Assembly (NCBI RefSeq): GCF_009908295.1
Contig: NZ_JAAALO010000005.1
Span: forward strand, 481,077-545,076
DNA: 64,000 nt
Source of the DNA: Micromonospora rubida
Lineage (GTDB): Bacteria; Actinomycetota; Actinomycetes; Mycobacteriales; Micromonosporaceae
Direction: 5' to 3'
This document shows, piece after piece, positions 56,993-64,000 of the stretch; positions within the stretch are counted from its first letter, which is position 1; the number at the start of each line of letters is the position of its first letter. The position numbers and the translations under genes are program-made. A model generated the notes under the pieces. That model saw nothing but the letters and a program-made list of their open reading frames with translations. It did no database searches and was not told the origin of the DNA.

Positions 56993-57726
56993 GGGGACCT
57001 CCGGTTCCGGTGGGGCATCAGCACGAGCAGGCCGATGCAGAGCAGCAGCAGGCCGGAGCCGACCAGCACGGTGACCGCGTACCGGTCCGGGCCGGCGCTC
57101 ACCGGGTTGGCATTGACCAGCGTCGGCGCCGACGTACCGGCGGCGACCGCCGGCCCGGTCGAGGGTGACGTGGTGGCTGCCGGCGGTGCCGCGGACGTGG
57201 GTGGGGTGACGGCTGGTGTTGTCGGTGCGGGCCTCTGCGCCGGCTTCTTGCCGAACGTCAACGCCACCGAGACCTTGTTGGCCTCGACCTCGCCGGCGTT
57301 GCCGCTCGCGGGCAGGATCTGCGCCGCGACCACGCACTCCTGCTTGGTGCAGTCGAACTTGCCGAACTTCTGCGCCAGCTTCAGGGTGACCGTGGGCAGC
57401 TTCCCGCCGCCGTCGGCGTTGACGAACGCGGCGCCGCCGGCGAGGTTGCAGTCGGTCGGGCCCTTGAAGCCGGCGACGCACTGGCCGACGGCGATCTGCT
57501 TCAGGTTCGGGCTGAATCCCGAGCCGTCGACGACGACCTGCTGCTTGTCCGTCAGCCCGGTGGTCTCGCTGACGGTGAGGGTCGGCGCGGCGAACGCGGC
57601 CGGGGGTGCCGCCGCGACGGCGAGGCCGCTGCCGGTGGCGAGCAGGACGGCGAGCGTGAGCGCCCGGGCTTTACGACCGACAGGTCGGCCGCCCGGGCGC
57701 GTGGACGCGCGGCGGAAGGTTCGCAC
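56989..57726 (-). CDS. Neocarzinostatin-fold secreted membrane-anchored protein
   Basis: A 245-residue protein with signal peptide (LTLAVLLATGSGLAVAAAPPAAFA), then a neocarzinostatin/macromomycin-like domain (PTLTVSETTGLTDKQQVVVDG, VGQCVAGFKGPTDCN, FDCTKQECVVAA with the family's two disulphides), a Pro/Thr linker, a C-terminal membrane helix and HRNRR. Antibiotic apoproteins of this fold carry enediynes; here a membrane anchor and no enediyne genes argue for another surface role. GTG at 57726 has AGGAG at good spacing. Translationally coupled to the LPXTG gene. Confidence 0.85.
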   Translation of the reverse strand: MRTFRRASTRPGGRPVGRKARALTLAVLLATGSGLAVAAAPPAAFAAPTLTVSETTGLTDKQQVVVDGSGFSPNLKQIAVGQCVAGFKGPTDCNLAGGAAFVNADGGGKLPTVTLKLAQKFGKFDCTKQECVVAAQILPASGNAGEVEANKVSVALTFGKKPAQRPAPTTPAVTPPTSAAPPAATTSPSTGPAVAAGTSAPTLVNANPVSAGPDRYAVTVLVGSGLLLLCIGLLVLMPHRNRRSP

Positions 57727-57791
57727 GGCGATCTCCTGACAGGTTCGGCGCAGGCCGGCGCGGGCAAGGGGCGGGGCGATGCGGGCGGGGC

Positions 57792-60653
57792 TCACGACGG
57801 CACCGTCGTACGCTGCGCGGGCACGCCGGAGCGGTTGACGGCGGCGTGGTCGGTGCCGAGGTAGGAGCGGACCACGTCGGGGTGGGTGCGGACCTCCTGC
57901 GGCGTGCCGTCGGCGATGACCCGGCCGCCGTCCATCGCGACCAGCCGGTCGGCGAGCCGGGCGAGCAGCGGCAGGTCGTGCTCGATGATGACCATGGTGA
58001 CCCCGAGCTCGTCGTGGATCCGGCGCAGCACCTCGCCCAGCGCGACGCCGTCGGCCTGGGAGACCCCCGACGAGGGCTCGTCGAGCAGCAGCAGCGCCGG
58101 CTCCAACGCCAGCAGGCAGGTGATCTCGACGATCCGGCGGGTGCCGGTGGAGAGCTCACCGACCAACCGGTCGGCGAGCGGGGCCAGACCCATCAGCGTG
58201 ACGAGCTCCTCGGCCCGGCGGCGCTTGGCCCGGTCCGGGCCGCCGGCGCCGAGAGCCGCCGCGAGGAGGCTGGTCGGCGCGGTGCGTTCGCCGGCCACCA
58301 TGACGGTCTCCAACACCGTCATGGTGGCGAAGAGCCGGGCGTCCTGGAACGAGCGCACCAGCCCGAGGCCCGCGCGCCGCTGCGGCGACAGCCCGGTGAC
58401 CGGGCGGCCGGCGAAGAGCACCGCGCCCCGGTCGGCGCGGGTGAAGCCGGCGATGATCTCGAACAGCGTGGTCTTGCCGGCCCCGTTCGGGCCGATGATG
58501 CCGACCACCTCGCCGGCGGCGACGTCGAGGCTGGCCCCGGCGACGGCCCGCACGCCGCCGTAGGAGCGGGCCACCCCGCGCACCGAGAGCAGCGGCTCGC
58601 CGGCCACCGCCGGTTGCAGCGGGACGGTGCGCGGCGGCAGCGTGATCGCGCCACCTGCGCCGACGGCGGCCGGCGCCGGCCCGGCCACGGGTGCGGTCAC
58701 GGGTCCGGTCGTCCGATCGGGGGCGGACCCGCTGACCTCGTCGGCGGCGGACGGTGGCGGTGCGCCGCGACCGCGGGCGATCAGCGCGGCGATCCGGTCA
58801 CGCAGCCACAGCACCGGCCCGCCGAGCCCGGCCGGCAGCGCGATCACCACGACCAGCCAGACCAGGGTCAGCGCGGCCTGGCCGATGATGTCCAACTCCA
58901 GGAATCCGGGCACGCCGACGATCAGGAACGCCCCGAGCAGCGGGCCGCCCAGCAGCGTGATCCCGCCGACCACCACGGTGGCGACGACGTCGATGCTGGC
59001 CGAGGCCGGGAACGTGTTCACGGTGAGCTGGGTCTGCCCGTGGCCGATCACCGCCCCGCCGAGGCCGGCCAGCGCACCCGCGACCGCGTACGCCTGCAGG
59101 ACCCGCACCGGCACCGCGACGGTGAACGCCCGGGCGGCGTCGGCGTTGTCGCGCAGCGCCACCAGGATCCGCCCGAAGGCACCGGTACGCAGGTTCGCGG
59201 TGACCCACAGGCCGAGCAGCAGCGCCACCAGCGCGAGCAGGTAGTAGTCGGTGGCCAGGTCGAAGGTGTGGCCGAGGATGCGCGGCTTGGGCACCTGCGC
59301 ACCGTCGCCGAGCAGCCATCCCTGCCGCAGCAGGAACGCGCTGGTGGCCAGCGCGAAGGCGAGCGTGGTGACGGCGAGGGCGAGCCCGCGCAGGCGCAGC
59401 GCCGGCACCCCGACCGCGACTGCGGCCAGCGCCGCCGCCGCGCAGCCGGCGAGGATCCCCAGGAACAGGTTGCCGGTCCGCACGGAGACCTGCACCGACA
59501 CCGCGGCGCCGATGCCGGCGAACGCGAACTGGCCCAGGGACAGCTCCCCGGCCACGCCGGTGACCAGCCCGATCGACAGGCCGACCAGGGTGAAGCCGAT
59601 GATCGCGATGAGCACCGAGGCGCTCTCGTTGCTGATCACGAAGGCCAGCGCGACGGCGACGGCAAAGCCCATTCCGGCGACGACCCGGCCCAGGTTGCGC
59701 AGCAGCCAGATCCGTTGGTACGCGGCGGGCAGCGGCGGTGCGCCGATCCGGCCCCAGCCACCGTCCTCGCCGTCGCGGCGCGCGCGGACCGGCTGGGCGA
59801 GCAGCGCGACCAGGATGACCGCGACGAGGGCCAGCTCGACGAGGCCGCCGCTGGATCGACCGGACAGCAGGATCTGCTCCCCCACCCCGAGGCCCAGCGA
59901 GGCGCCGAACGCGATCGGTACGGAGGAGAACCGGGCGATCACCGCGCCGGCGAGGCCCCGCACCAGCAGGGCCGGGCCGAGCGACTCGATCGACTGGGTG
60001 CCCTGGGTCGGCGCCACGAGAATCGCCGAGAAGGCGGCGACGGCGCCGGCGATCGACCAGGCCAGGGTCGCCATCCGGGCCGCGGTGACGCCGTTGAGGG
60101 TGGCCGCGTCGGGGGCGTCGGCGGCGGCCCGGATCGCCAGCCCGAACCGGCTGCGCCTGAGAAACATGGCGAGCCCGACCAGCAGCACCGGAGTGAGCAG
60201 CAGCATCGCGGTGAACGCCGGGCCGACCGGGGTGTTGCCGACGGTGAACGACGGCATGCCGGGCGGCGCCGGGAACGCCGGGCCGCTGGCCCCCGAGCTG
60301 TTCACCAGCAGGGCGAGCACGAGCACGAACTGGGACAGCCCGAGGGTGGCGATCATGCCGATCACCCGGGGCCGGCGGCGCAGCCGGCGGACCACGCTCA
60401 GCTCGATCGCGCCGGAGACCGCGGCGGCGGCGAGCATCCCGACCGGCAGGGCGAGCCAGTACGACAGCACGCCGTCACCGACCAGCCGGCCGAGCACGGC
60501 GGCGCCGAACACCCCGACCGCGCCGTGGGCGAAGTTGACGAACCGGCTGGACCGGTAGACCAGCACCAGCCCGACCGCCAGCAGCCCGTACGTGAGGCCG
60601 GTGAACAGGCCCAGCACGATGCGGTCCGGGCCGAAGTCGAAACCGCCGATCAC
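57792..60653 (-). CDS. Fused LivH-LivM-LivG branched-chain-type ABC transporter protein
   Basis: A 953-residue chain combining three usual subunits: LivH permease (about 1-300, FVNFAHGAVGVFGA), LivM permease (about 330-640, GELSLGQFAFAGIGA), a Pro/Ala linker, and LivG ATPase (about 700-953) with Walker A GPNGAGKTT, Walker B LLLLDEPSSG and D-loop. The ABC signature is LSTGTRR rather than LSGGQ, which may change ATPase behaviour. GTG start overlaps the stop of the gene in front (GTGA). It imports an amino-acid-like or carboxylic solute with the next two gene products. Confidence 0.9.
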   Translation of the reverse strand: MIGGFDFGPDRIVLGLFTGLTYGLLAVGLVLVYRSSRFVNFAHGAVGVFGAAVLGRLVGDGVLSYWLALPVGMLAAAAVSGAIELSVVRRLRRRPRVIGMIATLGLSQFVLVLALLVNSSGASGPAFPAPPGMPSFTVGNTPVGPAFTAMLLLTPVLLVGLAMFLRRSRFGLAIRAAADAPDAATLNGVTAARMATLAWSIAGAVAAFSAILVAPTQGTQSIESLGPALLVRGLAGAVIARFSSVPIAFGASLGLGVGEQILLSGRSSGGLVELALVAVILVALLAQPVRARRDGEDGGWGRIGAPPLPAAYQRIWLLRNLGRVVAGMGFAVAVALAFVISNESASVLIAIIGFTLVGLSIGLVTGVAGELSLGQFAFAGIGAAVSVQVSVRTGNLFLGILAGCAAAALAAVAVGVPALRLRGLALAVTTLAFALATSAFLLRQGWLLGDGAQVPKPRILGHTFDLATDYYLLALVALLLGLWVTANLRTGAFGRILVALRDNADAARAFTVAVPVRVLQAYAVAGALAGLGGAVIGHGQTQLTVNTFPASASIDVVATVVVGGITLLGGPLLGAFLIVGVPGFLELDIIGQAALTLVWLVVVIALPAGLGGPVLWLRDRIAALIARGRGAPPPSAADEVSGSAPDRTTGPVTAPVAGPAPAAVGAGGAITLPPRTVPLQPAVAGEPLLSVRGVARSYGGVRAVAGASLDVAAGEVVGIIGPNGAGKTTLFEIIAGFTRADRGAVLFAGRPVTGLSPQRRAGLGLVRSFQDARLFATMTVLETVMVAGERTAPTSLLAAALGAGGPDRAKRRRAEELVTLMGLAPLADRLVGELSTGTRRIVEITCLLALEPALLLLDEPSSGVSQADGVALGEVLRRIHDELGVTMVIIEHDLPLLARLADRLVAMDGGRVIADGTPQEVRTHPDVVRSYLGTDHAAVNRSGVPAQRTTVPS

Positions 60654-62716
60654 CAGATCACCGCCCCGTCCGCCGGGGCGGTGTGGGGCGCGGGCTCGGC
60701 GTCCTGTGCCCGGGGCGCGGGCTCGGCGTCCTCGGCCGGCGCGTGGCCGCCGAGCATCAGGGCCCGGACCAGCCCCGGCCGACCGGCCAGTTCGCCTGCG
60801 GTGTGCTCGGCGACCATCGCACCCTTCTCCATGAAATAGATCCGGTCGGCCAGCGACAGCGCCACATTGACCGACTGCTCCACCACCAGCAGCGAGGTGC
60901 CCCGCGCGTTGAGCCGGCGCAGCATCTCCAGCAGGCCGCCGACGACGACCGGGGCCAGGCCGAGCGACAGTTCGTCGACCAGCAGCATCCGGGGGCGCTG
61001 GATCAGCGTCTTGGCGAGCACGAGCAGCTGCCGCTCACCGCCCGACAGGGTGGCGGCGACCTGGTCCCGCCGCTCGTAGAGGCGGGGGAAGACGGCGAAC
61101 GCCGCGTCGACCCCCCGGTGCACCGCGTCGCTTCGCCGACCCAGCGCGTAGCCGTGCATGCGCAGGTTCTCGGTGACGGTGAGCGAACCGAACACCGCCT
61201 GACCGACCACTGTCGACATGCCCAGCTCGATCCGGCGGGGCGCGGTCAGCGCGGTCACGTCGACCCCACCGAGCCGGACCACCCCGGCGGTGGGGCGGTG
61301 CAGCCCGGAGAGCACCCGCAGCAAAGTGGTCTTGCCGACCCCGTTCGGGCCGCAGATCGCCACCATCTCGCCGTCGTCGACACGTACGGCCGCGTCGTAG
61401 AGAACCTGGACCGGGCCGTACGCCGCGTCGATCCCGGAGCTGGAGAGGGCGGCCGGACGCACGCCGCCGCGCCGTAGCCGGGCGACCTCCGCCTCGTCGG
61501 CGAGCACCCGGGCCAACCGCTCGGCGTCGGCTGCGGCGGTGCGCCGGAGCCGCCGGGCGTAGCCGGAGCCGACCAGCACCGCCGCCGCGGCCACCACCAA
61601 CGCCGGACCGGCACCGTACCGGGTGCCGAGCAGGGCGAACACGCCGGCGCCACCCAGGCCACCGGCCAGGTGCAGCACCGACGCCGCCGCCGCGAACGCG
61701 GGGCGGGCGTCCGGGTGGAGCACCTCGGCGGCGACGCCCTCGCCCGAGACGGCGAGCGCGACCAGCGCACCGACGGCGGCGGCCAGGCCCGATGCGAACA
61801 GCACGACGCCGAGCGCGGCGGGGGCGGCCCCGACGAGCAGCGCACCGGCGGCGACGAGCAGCCCGGCCGGGGCTGCGGCGACGGCGAGGCGCAGCGCCCG
61901 CTCGCCGTGCAGCAGCACCGCGAGCGCGGCCCCGGCGAGCAGCGCGTCGCCGACCACGCCGACGGCGCCGCGCGGGCCGAGGCCGAAGCTGGCGCGCAGC
62001 ATGTCGGCGGCGAAGATCAGCGCGCCGGGCACGACCAGGCCGAGGCCGACCTGGGCCAGCACGGCGACCCGCGCGGTGGGTGGGCGGGTGGCGTTGTCGA
62101 ACAGGGTGCGCAGCGCCGGTGGCCAGCCGGCGTCGCCCGGCAGTTCCGCGGCGGTCGCCCCGGCCAGCGCGCCGAGCGCCGCGAGGCCGCCCGCCGCCGC
62201 CCAGTGGTACCCGGACCCGCCGCCGGTGCCACCGGCGAGCAGCGCGGCCAGGCCGAGCCCGTTCAGCAGCCCCACGTGCCAGTACCGCAGGGTGGCCGTT
62301 CCGGCGGCGACCGCGCGGCCGGCCACCACCAGGACCGCCCAGGGCAGCCCGAGCGCGGTGAGCGCGAACAGCCCCGGCACCGGGGCGGCGACGTCGACCA
62401 CCAGCAGCAGCGCCGCGCCCAGCCCGGCGCCGACGAGCAGCGCGGCCCGTACCGGATGGCGGTGCGGTACCCGCTGCACGACCGCGACGGTCGCGGCCGC
62501 GCCGACCACCGCGGCGGCGATCACCGCGGCCAGCACGCTGGTCAGGTCGACACCGAGACCCCGGGCGAGTCCCGCGGCGCCGAGCAGCGGCACCCCGGTC
62601 AGCAGGCCGCCGGCCGTACCCGCGCCCCAGCCCGCGCTCCGGGACCGCCATGCCCCGGCACCGTCGCGGGCGATGCCCGGCGGGACGCTCCGGCGGGTGT
62701 CGTCATCGGGTCGCAA
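60650..62716 (-). CDS. MFS-like membrane domain fused to LivF ATPase
   Basis: A 688-residue chain: a multi-helix MFS-like region (about 30-430, many Ala/Gly/Val helices such as LTSVLAAVIAAAVVGAAATV) and a LivF ATPase (about 450-680) with GPNGVGKTT, TLSGGERQLL and LLVDELSLG. I place the start at TTG 62716, eight bases after GGGGAGG, overlapping the end of the substrate-binding gene; an ATG at 62706 opens only a 35-codon dead frame. The membrane part may replace a separate permease or act independently. Confidence 0.82.
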   Translation of the reverse strand: MRPDDDTRRSVPPGIARDGAGAWRSRSAGWGAGTAGGLLTGVPLLGAAGLARGLGVDLTSVLAAVIAAAVVGAAATVAVVQRVPHRHPVRAALLVGAGLGAALLLVVDVAAPVPGLFALTALGLPWAVLVVAGRAVAAGTATLRYWHVGLLNGLGLAALLAGGTGGGSGYHWAAAGGLAALGALAGATAAELPGDAGWPPALRTLFDNATRPPTARVAVLAQVGLGLVVPGALIFAADMLRASFGLGPRGAVGVVGDALLAGAALAVLLHGERALRLAVAAAPAGLLVAAGALLVGAAPAALGVVLFASGLAAAVGALVALAVSGEGVAAEVLHPDARPAFAAAASVLHLAGGLGGAGVFALLGTRYGAGPALVVAAAAVLVGSGYARRLRRTAAADAERLARVLADEAEVARLRRGGVRPAALSSSGIDAAYGPVQVLYDAAVRVDDGEMVAICGPNGVGKTTLLRVLSGLHRPTAGVVRLGGVDVTALTAPRRIELGMSTVVGQAVFGSLTVTENLRMHGYALGRRSDAVHRGVDAAFAVFPRLYERRDQVAATLSGGERQLLVLAKTLIQRPRMLLVDELSLGLAPVVVGGLLEMLRRLNARGTSLLVVEQSVNVALSLADRIYFMEKGAMVAEHTAGELAGRPGLVRALMLGGHAPAEDAEPAPRAQDAEPAPHTAPADGAVIW

Positions 62717-64000
62717 AGGAAACGTCCTCCCCGCGGTAGGTGAAGCAGGCGCAGCCGCTGTCGTAGCCGAACGCCCGGTAGCCGTTCGAGGCGGCGAACC
62801 GGCCCGGGCCGAGCCGCCCGGAGAATCCGGTCGCCGGCTGGAACCACGTGTCGAGGCTGCCCACGGCCGCCAGCCACCGGTGCGCGTTGAGGTCCGCGCC
62901 GAGGTCCTTCGCGCCGGCCTGCAGCAGCAGGGCCGCGTCGCAGTACGGGAAGGCCACGCGCGCGTTCTCTCGGGTGCCGAACGACTCACCCGCCGCGGCG
63001 AAGATGCCCAGGCAGGTGCGTTCGGCGTCGGTGGCGGGGAAGGCGTACTCCCGGTCGGCGACGTCCTGGCTGGGGTTGAAGCCGATGCCCACCGCCCCGG
63101 TCAGCGCCTCGCGCGGGATGATGTCCGGGTTGCCGATCAGGAAGCTGGGATTGTCGTAACTGGAGATGCCGTACCGGGCGGTGAAGCCCTGCGCGGCGGC
63201 CGAGGTGAGGAAGAAGGAGGCCAGCCGGGTCCCGCCGAGGAAGAAGACCCGCTCGACGCGCTTGGCCCGCAGGTCGACGGCGGCCTGGTTGAGCCCCGTG
63301 TTGAGGGTGCCCAGGTCGGTGGAGTCGATCCAGGCCGGGGTCGGGGTGATTCCCCGCTGCTTCAGGTACGGCACCACGTGCTGCTCGTACATCGCCCGGT
63401 TGGCCGGTGCGTCCACCGCGACGATGCCCACCTTCCGGGCCCCGTCGAAGAAGCCCTGCGCGGCCAGCGCCGGCAGGTACGCGCGCACGAAGTCGTCGTA
63501 CGCGGGGTAGGCCGGGGCGAACAGGTACGGCGCGAACCGCTCGTTCGTCGCCTGGTCGATGGTGATCAGGGTGGCGTCCAGCACCAGGGTGCGCCGCTGC
63601 GCGTAGCAGGGGCGGGCGTTGGCCTGCAACTGACCGGTGAGCACGACCGCGAACGCCCGGTCGTCCTGGGTGATCTGGTTGCAGAGCTTCTCCTCGGCGG
63701 CCGGTGAGTCGTCGCTCGCCTCGAAGTTACGGAAGACCGCCCGCATCCGCCGGCCGGCGATGCCGCCGTTGGCGTTGACGTGGCTCTCCAGCGCCCGCAT
63801 CTGGCGCACCGGGTCGCCGGCCGAGGCCGTGTTGAACCCGGTCAGGTTCGCCGTCTTGGTCAGGTCGGTGCCGACGAACACGACGGTGACCGCGTCGGCG
63901 GTGACGCCGGGCCCGACGCCGGTGCCGTCGACGCCGCCCACGCCGGGCAGCACCGCGCCGCAGCCGACGAAGGCGAGCAGCGCGGCGACGGCGGCGACGG
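62703..64000 (-). CDS. Liv-type substrate-binding lipoprotein, 5' end cut by window
   Basis: Periplasmic-binding protein type I (Peripla_BP_6 group) for the ABC importer. The visible part begins within a signal sequence ending in a lipobox (LLAFVGCGA), then VTVVFVGTDLTKTANLTGFN, MRALESHVNANGGIAGRRM, GQLQANARPCYA and GKLG-type strands, with a Cys-rich end (CACFTYRG). It is the first gene of the importer set; the ATP-binding and permease fusions follow with overlaps. Ligand unknown; relatives bind amino acids, urea, aromatic acids or dicarboxylates. Confidence 0.9.
   Translation of the reverse strand, partial: VAAVAALLAFVGCGAVLPGVGGVDGTGVGPGVTADAVTVVFVGTDLTKTANLTGFNTASAGDPVRQMRALESHVNANGGIAGRRMRAVFRNFEASDDSPAAEEKLCNQITQDDRAFAVVLTGQLQANARPCYAQRRTLVLDATLITIDQATNERFAPYLFAPAYPAYDDFVRAYLPALAAQGFFDGARKVGIVAVDAPANRAMYEQHVVPYLKQRGITPTPAWIDSTDLGTLNTGLNQAAVDLRAKRVERVFFLGGTRLASFFLTSAAAQGFTARYGISSYDNPSFLIGNPDIIPREALTGAVGIGFNPSQDVADREYAFPATDAERTCLGIFAAAGESFGTRENARVAFPYCDAALLLQAGAKDLGADLNAHRWLAAVGSLDTWFQPATGFSGRLGPGRFAASNGYRAFGYDSGCACFTYRGEDVSFATR

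Noticed and set aside
56989..57726. Neocarzinostatin-like protein as sign of an enediyne antibiotic cluster
   Set aside because: No enediyne polyketide synthase or tailoring genes are present, and the protein has a membrane anchor unlike secreted apoproteins.
57846..60839. 997-codon plus-strand open frame opposite the LivHMG fusion gene
   Set aside because: Its translation is low-complexity His/Arg/Gly/Glu/Asp-rich, typical of the antisense of a high-GC gene; the minus strand carries clear transporter motifs.
62599..62706. ATG at 62706 overlapping the binding-protein stop as the start of the MFS-LivF gene, which would imply a frameshift
   Set aside because: The frame closes after 35 codons, but a TTG at 62716 in the right frame has GGGGAGG at eight bases, so no frameshift is needed.

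Overview
The window is about 72% G+C with GTG/TTG starts, long runs of ATGA/GTGA gene overlaps, an F420-type LLM oxidoreductase, an LPXTG protein and a neocarzinostatin-fold protein. This points to a mycelial actinomycete (a Micromonosporaceae-like soil organism is my guess, not shown by the sequence). I saw no rRNA, tRNA, CRISPR array or prophage.

Region A (1-14.6 kb) looks like a polyisoprene/rubber locus. It carries two Tat-exported latex clearing proteins (Lcp, rubber oxygenases), a third cytosolic MpaB/DUF2236 oxygenase, two adjacent 'double TetR' regulators of Mce3R architecture, a Zn alcohol dehydrogenase, a GXWXG/DUF4334 protein, an acyl-CoA synthetase, an SDR, an acyl-CoA dehydrogenase and a thiolase. 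These would turn cleaved isoprenoid aldehydes into acyl-CoAs and degrade them. Downstream of lcp2 is a 233-codon N-terminal remnant of an OxiB/IorB-type molybdenum aldehyde oxidase, ending abruptly where the next gene block begins.

Region B (14.6-28 kb) is one minus-strand run of 14 mostly overlapping genes read from 28,053 down to 14,623: CoA transferases, an acyl-CoA synthetase, MaoC hydratases, MmgE/PrpD, a triple-Rid protein, an F420 LLM enzyme, a cysteine hydrolase, an SDR, and a MaoC/MaoC/thiolase-like/DUF35/acyl-CoA dehydrogenase module that resembles the mycobacterial igr (ChsH-Ltp2) retro-aldol system.

Region C (28-46 kb) contains divergent units around an IclR regulator: cupin, hydantoinase/imidase-like amidohydrolase, CoA transferase-cyclase-MmgE, CitE-like lyase, a membrane protein, and a six-gene oxidation operon (flavin reductase, ACAD-fold monooxygenase, two aldehyde dehydrogenases, an isocitrate-lyase/PEP-mutase family lyase, a FAD monooxygenase). 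Seven copies of a GGAAAC-N3-GTTTCC palindrome, resembling known IclR-family operators, sit in the divergent promoters of regions B, C and D. They suggest one regulon from about 14.6 to 54.8 kb.

Region D (46-54.8 kb) is the most unusual part: a nine-gene operon with a protein that aligns by eye along its length with plant red chlorophyll catabolite reductase (RCCR), a second protein of the same superfamily, a Rieske oxygenase of the PAO/VanA type, a chlorophyllase/dienelactone-hydrolase-like alpha/beta hydrolase, and an SDR resembling NYC1/NOL chlorophyll b reductases. A second NOL-like SDR lies in region B. With the amidohydrolase, cysteine hydrolase, nitrilase and maleate-isomerase/arylmalonate-decarboxylase family genes, this suggests a bacterial tetrapyrrole (chlorophyll/bilin) or related catabolic system whose breakdown products would be cyclic imides and branched acids. 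That is a hypothesis.

Region E (54.8-64 kb) holds an 800-base gene-poor stretch, two secreted/wall proteins, and a Liv-type ABC importer compressed into fusions: LivH-LivM-LivG in one chain, an MFS-like domain fused to LivF, and a substrate-binding lipoprotein cut by the window end.
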